Made by a program: the position numbers and the translations under genes | DNA from: Porites lobata | Taxonomy: Eukaryota > Cnidaria > Anthozoa > Scleractinia > Poritidae | Reading direction: 5' to 3' | NCBI GenBank assembly: GCA_942486035.1 | Contig: CALNXK010000022.1 | Coordinates: 711,001-775,000, forward strand | Length of the DNA: 64,000 bases | Notes under the pieces: generated by a model | Seen by the model: the letters and a program-made list of their open reading frames with translations, nothing else | What the model was told of the DNA's origin: nothing | Databases searched by the model: none | Shown: positions 48,299-60,289 of the stretch, piece by piece | Numbering within the stretch: position 1 is the first letter of the stretch | How the letters are laid out: each line of letters starts with the position of its first letter

Positions 48299-49213
48299 CT
48301 GTCTCATTATAAAGAGAAGTATTCAAGTATCGCCTCTTGATCGAGTTGAGACCTGCTAAGCACTCTTCCGTACTTCGGATCATTCCCCTTCGAACACCCA
48401 TCTTCATGTTTTCAATATACTGCAGAATTCCTGCTTTGTGAGTTTTCAGCTTGCTTTCTATGAGTTTTACATCATCGGCGTTGTACGGCTTGTGATGCCG
48501 TCCTATTCCATTGTAGACACCGTAACCATGTGCACAGATTTCCTGCCAACAGAACAAATTCGGGCCCATCATCCAATCTCCGGCGTAGTAGTTGACATCG
48601 TAAGGCTGACCGAACATGTGTTGAAGATAATGCTTTACTTGTGCCAACGCCTTCCTCTCTCTGGGCTTCAACCTGTTTGTGTTAATGTTCTTGTCGCTAA
48701 TCTCGTTCAGCAACGCCAGAGCGGTGTCCGTGCGGTTTTTGATCACGGCCGGCGTAGGATCGTAGGCGACGTATTCTGTTTTTACTCGACCGGAGTGACG
48801 TCTGGATCGGATACAACATCATAAGGATGCAGCTTGAAGTAAGTTGATTTAACGTGACTAAGAAATTCAGGAAGACCTGCATTTTGAGCTTCTTCTGAAA
48901 AATCACACCCACTGGAAGGTGCCTTCGTGACGGGGACTGTTGGAGTGGAACCAGGCTCTGAGGGAACACTGTTGTTTTGAGGTTCCTTGGTTGAGGGAAC
49001 GCTGTTCTTTTGAGGTTCCATGGTTGATGAAGTCGAAGTTGATTTATCATCCTTTTTGGTTGCCGCGACTACAATCAACACGATTCCAACAATGAGGACG
49101 ATCAAAGCTACAACCAGCAGAGCGATAGTGATAATTCGGTGTTTTTTACCCTCGCCAAACTTAGTTCCTGCGTCCTCGCTTACCATGAATTCCGTGCTTT
49201 TAGAGGATGCCAT
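48299..49213 (-). pseudogene. Gene B distal first exon 1c, frameshifted by 1 bp
   Basis: This is a 915-bp copy of exon 1a, differing by few substitutions and one missing base near 48789 (GATCC in 1a reads GACC here). The deletion changes TPDRVK to TPVE followed by a stop. Downstream of the shift the original frame is again open to the conserved ACAG|GTGAGG donor. An additional in-frame upstream ATG exists at 49240. Either it is a recent pseudo-exon or the deletion is a sequencing or assembly error. Confidence 0.8.
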
Positions 49214-49279
49214 GACTGTGGCGTTTGATACGCGCGGCATTTTGAATGCTCCTGCACGCGATGTTCACTGAATGACTGA

Positions 49280-51280
49280 AAACAAACGGCACAGCGATTA
49301 AAATTATAAGAGAGACTACCAACAATCAATAAAAGAAATATAATTCAGTGAGACATATACAGAGACAACATTTTTCATTCACGAAGAACAAGTATTAAAT
49401 TGTCTCTAAAAATCCCGAGTCTTCAAGCTTAAAGCTTACGTTTATGTTTCCTCATTATGTTTTAAGCTGGCTTCCGGTATTTACTTTTTTCAAAGATGAA
49501 CTCGAAGCAAGAAAATCTCTCAAAGCTTTCTTTTACAGCCAGAATTATAACTAAATGTTCTTTGGAACGTTTTCTTTCTATTTGCGGTTTGAAAATGTCT
49601 AAACGCTTTTTAAAGTTGTGTAAGCTTATATCAAATCTGATTCTTGGTCAGATCAAATTGTCTCAAATCTTACAAACGAGCATAAACTACGCTCGACTTC
49701 ATTAAGTTAGATATAAAAAACAAACATCAACCACAATAATTACTGAGGCTTACTATTCGAGATGTAGCTTCTGAAAGGTATCAAGGAAGGCCAGTATCGC
49801 TTCAGACTTTTCAACCCTCACGCATCAAGCAAGGTGACTGAACGAAAACGATACCTTCCGAAATCGGATTTCCGACTTTGACAAGTGATGTATTAATTTC
49901 TCAACCAAAAACCAACTAGCCATGAATAACAGAAGACTCCTGATAGCGGCTGACTTTCATTTTGTTCATCCAGTGGAAAAAGACAGTTAAAAACGTCACA
50001 AGTTGACCCAAAACTCTGTCAGCTTCAGCTGTCAAAGTAAACAAGATTCAAGATGCTGCGTAAATTTTCCGCATGAGCTCACCTGTCAAATTTTGACCAA
50101 TCAGAGCATAAAAATTGACGTAGAGTGTGACCAACGCGTGACCATGGTGAGCAAAGTCAAAAGCAACTGTCTTCCCTGCCTGTAATAGCTGGCTGAATTT
50201 TCGGGTCCGAGGTCAGTTTTAAATCAAAATTTTAATTGTGCAGCACAAAAACAAAAGATATTTCATATGATCGAATTAAAAAAAATCAAACTTAAGCCTG
50301 CGATCATTTGAAAACTAGTAACTTGTCAGCGGATAACTTCAAAAAATACTTGACCTCAATGGGTCAACACCTGAGCCCGCGATACGGTCAAGTGATACTG
50401 GTCAGCGGATACCCTGTTTTAACAGCTGTCGATTGATTACAACATTGATGTCCAATGGATGTGTGCATCATCAGTTTTCCTGGGCTCTCAAACTAGCTAG
50501 AAAGTATGAGATTGAACATTGATCGCGATCTAGTAAAACAACTGGTCAGCGGACAGCTTCGAAATAAATCACGTCACCTTGACACATGAGCCCTCCATAT
50601 GGCAATGTGATACTGGTCAGTGGCTATCCTGTTTTGACAGCTGTCAATTGACCATATTGTGAATGGTCAATGTAAAAGATGTAGATTTGCCAAGACACGC
50701 CTGAGACACCCCTCCCTTCCTTTTGATAGTCTCCCCTACCCTACCCGTACAATCTGTAGACGCGTACGTACGCTCGGGCAGTCACGTGACAACCAAACGA
50801 AAAGAGGTTGACCATATTCTATGAGTATGGGGCTCTGTCCCACTTCGCGCGCGAGGGAGCCTCGCTATTAAGTTGTAGCTTTATATTAAACTGTTAATGC
50901 CTGATGTATTTACCGTGTTTTTAAATAAAGAGGATGATGATGATGATGTACCCTCTGATTATAATCGCGTCAGAACCCCCCCTACCCCTCCTTCCACCAA
51001 CAACCCGGTACAAAAACTTTTAAACAGATCATTTAAAAACAACCCCATAACACGTTGGTAATCACCAGCGACAGTCAGATAAGTAATCAGTAATGATCAA
51101 ACAAGTAGAGGCCTCAACAAGTCTAGTTCCTTTATCGACTTTCTTATTTAAGTTGATTTTGACATTTTTTTCCGTGAAGCTCTTTGGTTTTTTATTTATA
51201 TCATCTGGTCATAATCGCCTGACCCCACCCCCCAAACCACACACCATCATGTGACAAGTCTCTCTTTATGCAGATCAGAG
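49280..51280. other. Upstream region with a LINE-like 3' end
   Basis: Nothing gene-like was recognised. 50770-50950 ends in (GAT)n after ATAAAGAG, like the 3' tail of a non-LTR element. Confidence 0.4.
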
Positions 51281-51299
51281 CCATTCCTGTACATTGACC

Positions 51300-51870
51300 G
51301 AGGGTTCTCCAATATACCCGCACTGTAACGGTCCGTATTATCCGTGTCACGATCCGTACGGACCGCAACGATTTAAATATGGCATACAGTCCGTAAAGGG
51401 CCGTTTACGGTCCGTAAACTGCATTTCATTAGTGGGGAATATTTTCATGGCAAGAGTGGACATATACGGTTTGTCGATCCGTACAGACCGTACGGATCGC
51501 AAAAGTGATATGGGATCCGTAAATTGCATCTCATTAGAGGTCATACACGGTTTGCCGATCCGTACGGACCGTGCGGATCGCAAAAGTGATATACGGTCCG
51601 TAAAGAACCTTTTTACAGTCCGTTCTGAACTGCATCTCTTAGTGGGACTTACTATTTTCATGGCAAGAGAGGTCATATACGGTTTGTCGATCCGTACGGA
51701 CCGTACGGATCGCAAAAGTGATAAACGGTCCGTAAAGAACTTTTTACGGTCCGTAAATTGCATTTCATTAGTGGAACTTAGAATATTTTCATGGCAAGAG
51801 AGGTCATATATGGTTTGTCGAGCCGTGCGGACCGTACGAATCGCAAAAGTGATATACGGTGACTATTTTA
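51300..51870. repeat. Palindrome-rich tandem repeat field (CCGTACGG)
   Basis: Four copies of a unit ending GGATCGCAAAAGTGATA lie at about 51477, 51557, 51689 and 51819, each with CCGTACGGACCGTACGG palindromes and TACGGTCCGTAAA. Long open frames exist on both strands but only because the repeat lacks stops. Confidence 0.7.
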
Positions 51871-51889
51871 AACTTTTTTTTACGCAGAA

Positions 51890-52572
51890 TTCACATGATG
51901 TGAACTAAATTTCTGTTGAAACTAAGTAGAGCATTTGCATTTTTCACACTTTTAATTTGACGCAAACGTAGTTTTTATGAACTGTCATGGACGAGACAAA
52001 ACCAAATGCTATTTGTTTACGTTTCTTGTCGTTGTGTCAATGGAAAAAAAACTACAGATAAGGAAGGAGTTTAAACTTTAGAAAAAGAAACATATATTTG
52101 AACTCACACCCACTGACCCCAGTCGTTTTGCTGATATGCAGAGTTCTCACACACCGTTGACTGCTTTTTCCTTTTGCTTTCGTTTTCTGTACTTGCGCTT
52201 GGGTTGCAAACGATGACCAGCGCTAAGAATCTAAAGATAGAAAGATATTTAACCTGCGTAGAACGCTTTGTGATCAATGTAGACAACAGGAACATAAATT
52301 CTTGCATTTAAATGTAAAATAAGACTATTTTCACCTTTTTGTCAAGGAAAAAATGTTGTAATCACATAATTTAAACTAAATTTCAAAGGAATTTAAATAG
52401 AGCATTTGAATCTTTCGCATATTTCATTTGACACAAATGTGGCTTTTATGAACTTCCGTAGAGTGAACAAATCCAAATACTATTTTTAGGTCTCTTTCGA
52501 TTGTCGCTATGTCAGTAGCAAAGAAATAGAAGTTAGTAGGCAGGTTAAACTTCAGTAAAAAGTAAAGCATAT
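51890..52572. repeat. Tandem repeat of about 470-bp units, left part
   Basis: The half-unit starting GAGCATTTG occurs at about 51930 and 52400. The half-unit with CACACCGTTGACTGCTTTTT and AACGATGACCAGCGCTAA is at 52090-52320. The array resumes at 60958. Confidence 0.65.
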
Positions 52573-52706
52573 ATATATATATATATATAACCTATCACAA
52601 GCATCTTTTAGAAGACACTCCCTTCACGACTCAATAAATACAGTACCACAAGTGAAGAGTAAAACAATATGTTTTTCGTCTCTCACCTATATTTCGGCCG
52701 TGTTAA

Positions 52707-55700
52707 GGTGGCTCCGTAATTAATACAAGAGCATTTAACTGTGACAAATTTTCCGTCATAAATTTTTGGTTTTTAACGCGATGGCTGCGAAACTTAGCAA
52801 AGAACAACAGATATCATTCGACAATAACACAAAATATTCCGATTTCACTGACGGTAAATATTTCTTGAGAAATTAGTGCTTAAAAGGACCCTACTGTTCA
52901 AAGAAAATCGCGTCTAGTAAAAAATTTTGCTGATATTTTTTACTGAAATTTCTGGTATCGGTTTTAATAAATGTGCCAGAGGAATTTCAGAAAAATCGTT
53001 GCAGCAGAAGTCCGTAACTAAAAGTCGTTCAAAATTCAGCTGTGAAATTGCTTTGGAATTTTAAAAATAAATTACTATCAGGTAGAAGGAGCCACCAGTT
53101 TGAATTTTCGGGACAAGTAAATTCAACGCTTGCCAATTCTTAAAACAAAAGCCGATTGCCTATCGTGCTGTTCTTTGAAAGGTACTTTTTAGTTTTAGAA
53201 GCACTATAAATTGCTCCAAACCTTGCTCTGAAGTAGAATGACTTGTTCGTCGACAGTTTTAAAATATCCCTTAGCAGTTTTGGCTCAAACTCCTGCTGCA
53301 TACATTTTGAAGTATTGCCATGCATTTTCAACGACTTTTACTGATGTTCGTTGCTTCCAACTCAGGAAAAAAATATTGAGATTGGACGCTACCTCGTATC
53401 TGAGCTCAGAAAGAACTGTCCAGCACCTTTGTTTATGACTACAAAATGAGCACGAGCGGCAGTTCTGCGTGGAATTCGCACCTCACCCAGGGGGAACGAG
53501 CGACAATGATGACCATGCTTGTGAACCAAATAACATCACAGTGCAAAATAAAATTATCGCAAAAATACTGCCCGTGAATAAATTTCAATGAATGGGTATT
53601 TTTTTCTTGATTATTATGTTTTGCTCTGCAATACATGTTTATACAGATCGGTTCACAGACATGGGCATCAATGTCACTCGTCCCCCCTGGCTGAGGTGCG
53701 AATTCCTCGCAGAGCTGCCGCTCGTGCTCATTTTCTGGTCATAAACAAAGGTACTGGACAGTTCTATCTGAGCTTCGATACTAGGTAGGTTACAATCCCA
53801 ATACCTTTTTCCTGAATTGGAAACAACGTACACCAGGAAAAGCCGTTGAGGATGCTTTGCAATACATCAAAATGTACGTAGCAGGAGTTTGAACCAAAAC
53901 TGCCAAGGGATATTTTAAAAATGTCGAGGAACAAGTCATTCGATGTCAGAGCAAAGTTTGGAGCAATTTATAGTGCTTCTAAAACTGAAAAGTACCTTTT
54001 AAAGAATAGCACGATAGGCTCCTGACGATAGGCAATCGGCTTCTGTTTTCAGAATTAGGAAACACACTGAAGTTACTTGTCCCGAAAATTGAAACTGGTC
54101 TCTCCTTCTTCCTGATAGTAATTTATTTTTGAAATTCCAAAACAATTTCACAGCTGAATTTTGAGCGACTTTTAGTTACGGACTTCTGCTCCAACGATTT
54201 TTCTGAAATTCCTCTGGCCAGGAGCCTATCAAATGCTCTGGCATATTTATTATATCAATTAAAACCGATACCAGAAATTTCAGTAAAAAATATCAGCAAA
54301 ATTTTTTACTAGACGCGATTTTCTTTGAACAGTAGGGTCCTTTTAAGCGCTAATTTCTCAAGAAATATTTACCATCAATGAAATCAAAGGGTTGAATTTC
54401 ATATATCCCATGATGCATCGCTTCATACTATACTATCAATCTTCCGAACGCACATGATCCTATCAGTTCAACAGGGACGCGACATTTGAACAACAGTGGA
54501 GAGCGACTAGTTTTGCCGATAAAACGTTCTGTACCTTTGCTGTGTCGATCTATTTACGATTTTCGCTTTACTATTCCAAATATATCTCTTGTTAAGTCAA
54601 AGAGAGTGTCTTGGCCGCCGATTATAAGTTAACTAGCCTTACGATAGCAAGGCAGCCACACAAATGTTCTTAGAGGCTAGCGAGGAAGGGTCTTTGCTTC
54701 AGTACGTCCTGTTTTAACGTGCGTTGATAAAGCTCTCCATGGATTAACAAGCGATTTCCACGAACTTGTCTTTAATTAAATACATATTCTAGGTGTGAGA
54801 GTTCTCTTCGTTGCTTGTTGGTGATCGCGGTGTTCATGTTGTCAGAATAATTCATCGATGCAATACATCAACCGTGCAGTGACCGCACATGCTTTTACTT
54901 CAACAAGCTCGGCTTATGCAGTCGAAAATACCGAGACCGTTAAAGTACAAGGGGACGTTTATCGGAGATAAAATTCAAAGGAGGGGAATAGCTCCAACAA
55001 ACAATAATAAAAAAAAAACAAAGACATCTCTATATTTTTCGTAACACAACACCAGCTGAGCACCATTGTCAAACATGAACAGAAAAAAGCTTTATTAAGA
55101 AATGGCAAAATACATATACAAAAACACCCACTTCTTCACTACACTGGATCCTAAAAGAGTTATCAAAATGTCTTTAAAGGTTTTATACGCCGGTTGAGGT
55201 CTTACGGCATGCTATTCCATGACATTTGCTGGCCTGTATATTTCAAGTTCCCCACGCGCGGTTGCGACCGGAAGCCACCATGAGAAACCAATTTTACTTA
55301 AAATAATGAGACAAAAAAGCTTTAATAACTATAAACAATTGAATTTAAACATTCATCATACCCTCAAGAGATAATATTTGTGTTTTGATCAGCGAAAAAA
55401 AGAGCGAATTCAAGAAAGAATGTCCCATCTTCGCATGACTTTGCATAAAGAAATTGAAACCTTCGTCTTGCCTCTTAGCGGAGAAAGGGCAGAAAATGCG
55501 ATATTTCAAAACGATCAAACCCATAAAAATCGCGAGGTCGACAGAGGTCGGAGCGTGGAACTAGTATCAAGCACCCCTCTTCCGCCGATTTAAATTATTT
55601 AGTAGGGCAAAACCTTGCTAGAATAAAGACAGTTTTCGATAATTGAAAGTCATACAAATAAATATTCACTTGCGAGTTAAAACAGCATGGCTTAACAGGG

Positions 55701-56054
55701 TCGTAAACGAGAGCAACAATGCGTTAAATGACCATGTAAACATTTTACATTATCAATAACATACCTAAGATTAACAGGGCTCATTGAAACTTACCTTGGA
55801 TGAGCTGTATCTTGAAATTCAGGTCGTTGAAAATCTCCCTCGAAACCCTCGAACGCTCTTTCCACCGCGGAGAGAAGACAGAAATTAGCCGCGAAGCATC
55901 ATGGGATATATGAAATTCCCCCAATATTTTGTATTATTGCGGAATGATATCTGTTGTTTTTTGCGAAGTTTCGCAGCCATCGCGTTAAAATCGAAAAAGT
56001 TATGACGGAAAATTTGTCTCAGCTAAATGCTCTTGTATTAATCATGGAGCCACC
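52707..56054. mobile_element. TTAA-flanked DNA transposon (piggyBac/Kolobok type), non-autonomous
   Basis: TTAA at 52703-52706 and 56055-56058 flanks TIRs starting GGTGGCTCC that match for about 140 bp. The uninterrupted target with a single TTAA is at 60763-60766. No transposase is present; the only internal ORF (55378-55593) is unrecognised. Confidence 0.8.
52843..54385. repeat. Long foldback nested in the TTAA element
   Basis: Arms of about 700 bp (52843-53540 and 53650-54385) are inverted copies starting GATTTCACTGACGGTAAAT / ATTTACCATCAATGAAATC with a loop of about 100 bp. It interrupts the left TIR, whose continuation (TTGAATTTCATATATCCCAT) resumes at 54392. Confidence 0.7.
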
Positions 56055-56499
56055 TTAAACGGCCTTCATCAGGGTGAATGGCCGTTACAAGCATCACACA
56101 CCATTATAACATGATAACGAACAAATTTGAAAACTTGCACGCGCTACAAACAAAGATAAACACGCGCGCGCTCTTACCGGACGCGAGATCTAGTCGACCT
56201 ATTCTGGCTGTAAAAAAAGTCACTCATATTCAAGCCCTGAGGCTGAATACAGTTCAACCTATGGGCCCACTGGCCTTCTTTATCCCGGAGATGCCAGGTC
56301 TGTAAGTACCTAGAACCGGGAGAAAGGTTTACCTCTTACAGAACTGGAAAGAGCTACACAATTAACTACGAACTCATAACAGGCCAGAGGCCCGATTTTA
56401 GTGCGCGCAGGAGGAGGCCTAATCTCCACAGCAACCACCGCAAATCGGTTTCCAATAACAGACAAGGTAATTAGTTTTAAGCATTCCTCCAGACACCTT

Positions 56500-57440
56500 T
56501 GGAGAGCGCCGGACACATTGCCTGTCAAGGAACTTTGTACTTCTGATTAAACGAACCAGACATCTCAAGGAAACGCGAAATTTGATCAGACTATTTGGGT
56601 ATTATAAATTCATTTCACGGTCGATTGAAAATTTGGAAGTCGATCTTCGCGCCTCTGGCTTCGCAATTGATAACTACAGTTTTCTCGCCGCATTTGGATT
56701 CAAATAGGCTTGATACGCTTTCAATGGTTTTTCAAGTGCTTTCTTTTAAGAAAATAGTGCTCTGATGGCTTATTTAACTTCTGCCAAGAGTGGTATTCCG
56801 TGTCAACATTGGTGACCTTCGAAGCGAAAACAGCGAGTCGGCGTATCAAGTTTTTACTGTGGAGCCGCAAGTAGGAATACACTCTCTGCTGGCACATCTT
56901 TCTCCGTTTTGGAAGGAACTCGGCTTAGAAAAGACCCTGACCAAAGAAATTTTTAAATCTTCTCTATTTGAACGTTTGAGAAAAGCCGTCAACAATGCAC
57001 ATTTTATAGTCGCCGGAGAAAACGAAGGCGAGAGCTCGAGCTCTACTTCACATCCCCTTGAGGAACAGCAACACCGATTATCTGATTCAATGGACTACCT
57101 TTTTGATCAAATGGCGAAGGATTCAAGTCTTTTTTCTCTGGCTTAAGACGATGTAAGCGTCGATGTGCCTCCAGTGACAAATCACTCTCCAAAAAGCCCG
57201 CCAAGCACTGTCGAAATCCCGCCAAAATCTTATTCGCTGGAAGGAGCCCAAGACGCTGGATTACTCCAGATATTCTAGCTTCCACTTCAACATCTTCGTG
57301 TTCGCGTGGGCGATCTGTATAATCAACGTCACAGATACAGTATGGTTTCTATATCAGTCATTTTAGCCTCCTTGAAATGTCAATCATAATCCAAAAATTA
57401 TTATTTCAGGTTACCTTTGTATTGTTACTTGCTTTTTACT
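56500..57440. other. Unassigned stretch with an open frame
   Basis: 56791-57146 is open for about 118 codons on the plus strand but lacks an ATG at its start and resembles no family I know. Nothing else was seen. Confidence 0.3.
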
Positions 57441-57444
57441 TAAT

Positions 57445-58850
57445 TAATAGGCCACATTATAGGGCTACCCTCTCCCTCAGAGCTTACAGGCGGCGCGCCC
57501 AAGATTCTGAGGTGAAGGTAGTCTCTCTTTTGAAATGTCGGTCATAATCCAAACAATTTTTGTAGGTGATTTTTGTAGTGTCATAGGCCAAATTATAGGG
57601 CTACCCTCTCCCTCAGAGCTTACAGGCGGCGCGCCCAAGATTCAGAGGTGAAGGTAGTCTTTCTTTTAAAATGTCGGTCATAATACAAATTATTTTTGTA
57701 GGTTGTTTTTGTACTGTCATTTGTTTTTGAAATAGGCCAAATTATGGGGCTACCCTCTCCCTCAGAGCTTACAGGCGGCGCGCCCAAGATTCTGAGGTGA
57801 TGGTAGTCTCTCTTTTGAAATGTCGGTCATTATCCAAATTATTATTGTAGGTTATTTTTGTAGTTTCATTTGTTTTTTAAATAGGCCAAATTAATTATGG
57901 GGCTACCCTCACCCTCAGAGCTTACAGGCGGCGCGCCCAAGATTCTGAGGTGATGGTAGTCTCTCTTTTGAAATGTCGGTCATTATCCAAATTATTATTG
58001 TAGGTCATCTTTGTTTTGTCATTTGTTTTGAAATAGGCCAAATTATGGGGCTACCCTATCCCTCGGAGCTTACAGGCGGCGCGCCCAAGATTCTGAGGTG
58101 ATGGTAGTCTCTGTTTTGAAATGTCGGTCATTATTCAAATTATTATTTTAGTTCTTGTTTGTAGTGTCATTTGTTTTGAAATAGGCCAAAATATGGGGCT
58201 ACCCTCTCCCTCAGAGCTTACAGGCGGCGCGCCCAAGTTTCTGAGGTGATGGTAGTCTCTCTTTTGAAATGTCGGTCATCATCCAAATTATTATTGTAGG
58301 TCATCTTTGTTTTGTCATTTGTTTTGAAATAGGCCAAATTATGGGGCTACCCTCTCCCTCGGAGCTTACAGGCGGCGCGCCCAAGATTCTGAGGTGATGG
58401 TAGTCTCTCTTTTGAAATGTCGGTCATTATCCAGATAATTATTGTAGGTTATTTTTGTAGTGTCATTTGTTTTTGAAATAGGCCAAATTAATTATGGGGC
58501 TACCCTCTCCCTCAGAGCTTACAGGCGGCGCGCCCAAGATTCTGAGGTGATGGTAGTCTCTCTTTTGAAATGTCGGTCATCATTCAAATTATTATTTTAG
58601 TTCTTCTTTGTAGTGTCATTTGTTTTGAAATAGGCCAAAATATGGGGCTACCCTCTCCCTCAGAGCTTACAGGCGGCGCGCCCAAGATTCTGAGGTGATG
58701 GTAGTCTCTCTTTTGAAATTATAATTGTAGGTTATTTTTGTAGTGTCATTTGTTTTTGAAATAGGCCAAATTAAGGGGCTTCCCTCTCCCACAGAGCTTA
58801 CAGGCGGCGCGCCCAAGATTCTGAGGTGAAGGTTGTCTCTCTTTTAAACT
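57445..58850. repeat. Satellite: ten tandem copies of about 150 bp with conserved hairpin core
   Basis: Each copy has a strongly conserved block containing GGGCTACC, CCCTCAGAGCTTACAGGCGG, CGCGCCCAAGATTCTGAGG and GGTAGTC. AT-rich spacers vary in length. The core pairs CTACC/GGTAG and CCTCAGA/TCTGAGG. Cores lie near 57481, 57619, 57769, 57919, 58068, 58216, 58363, 58515, 58664 and 58797. Confidence 0.85.
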
Positions 58851-60289
58851 GTCAGTCGTCAACCATAGTATTATTGAATTTTCATTTTCCAGAGTTCATA
58901 GTGGTACCTTCTTTATAGTTTTACGTGATTTGTGGCAAAGACAAGACCAGGCTAACAAATTTATTCTACTTTATGCGTGGTGCGACAATCACCGTGGCTG
59001 ACTTGCCTCCAAAGTTCCTTTATAATTTGGACGCTTCTCAGGAGTTCCTTCACTGCTTGTAATCCAGAATTGGCGATTCTCAGCAGCTTGAAGCTCTTGC
59101 TTTTCATCAGTTGTTCCTTGGACGGCGACCTTTTCTTGTCCCGAGTACAATATCGATTCTCCATTCTCGACTCTCGATTACCGTATCTTGCTGGTGCAAG
59201 GTTTCGGCAACGGAACCAGTACTAAAACCATTGCAGGAATATCACTGCCAAACTGCGCAACAGAATGCACGAAAAACCTCTCCGGTAGTTAAAAAAAAAA
59301 GAAAAAGAACCTGCGATGTAATTAGGTAACTTATTCATGGTGTTCAGCTTCCGGTTTATTCAGCTTATTGCCAGTTGTAGGCAAAGTTCACTCGCACATT
59401 ATCGCATTCTAACTGGGTCGATTGTGAGGAAACTGTTATGTCAGTCATTGACTAAAAACCCCCGCGCGTTAAGCCTTTGTGCGACGGACGTCCCTTAGAA
59501 ATATAAATTGCCCACACTGATCACCAATTCTACTTGCAAAGTGTTGCTGATTGAGTTCTGTAATGTATTCTAGAGTGTAAATTTAGTACTAACCTCGCAG
59601 ACAAGGATGCAATGAGACATTTATTTTGCGTAGTTAGGCCTGCTATCCATTGGGCAACCATCCCTTTTATTTTCTTTCGATAGCCTGTCCATACACTAAC
59701 CTTTGGGTACCGAAACTAGCTGCCTCTCGCTGTACCAAAACTTGATAGTTTTGGCGTTCAATATTTTTAACGGATGCTCACAAAACACCGGGACTGCATC
59801 GTGCGCCTTTGGCGCTTTGGTATCCTGCGAGCTTTGGTTCATCGCGTTTTGAAAGATGGAAATTTTGATATTCCCGCGAAAAAGAAGACCGATAAAACGC
59901 ATCTTTCATTGACTACGGTGAAACGCCCGGAAATGAAGGATGTTTTGAAAGAAACGGGAAAACCGATAAAAGTAAATATTTGTTTTGATCAAGTGAAATT
60001 AATGAGAAATAACCATAAACTAGTTTTGTGTTTTTGTTTTTTAAATGCGGTTTGTCTGGTACCAGATTTGTACAATTACTTTCAATCAAACATGGATCGG
60101 GTTTTGTTAATTATGACAGAATGTAATTAAAAAGCATTATGTTGACAGCTACAAGGCACATGCTTGCCTTAAGCTGCGAGTATCCCGCCATGTTTTAAAC
60201 AAAGGGCCTCTGACCAAGCCGGCATTCTAATCCGCCACCAATATGTGAAGCACGCGTCTTTCAAAGTCGCCTAGTACTTAAAATCGGCG
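58851..60289. other. Unassigned stretch
   Basis: A 118-codon ORF (59774-60130, plus) and a short minus-strand ORF are present, but neither resembles a known family. No repeat structure was seen. Confidence 0.3.

Larger units (their letters stand above)
52573..56480 (-). mobile_element. Penelope-like element 3' end, minus strand, interrupted
   Basis: The outer parts 52590-52706 and 56055-56300 together match, inverted, the element at 60530-60840. The coding part is only the last codons of the GIY-YIG-type protein (GPLAFFIPE on the opposite strand). A TTAA-flanked transposon splits it. Confidence 0.65.

Noticed and set aside
51294..51908. 204-codon open frame on the plus strand with an overlapping 138-codon frame on the minus strand
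   Set aside because: Both are translations of a palindromic tandem repeat; no domain, and the frame repeats with the DNA unit.
59774..60130. 118-codon ATG-started ORF
   Set aside because: No recognisable domain and located in a repeat-rich insert; kept only as an unassigned stretch.
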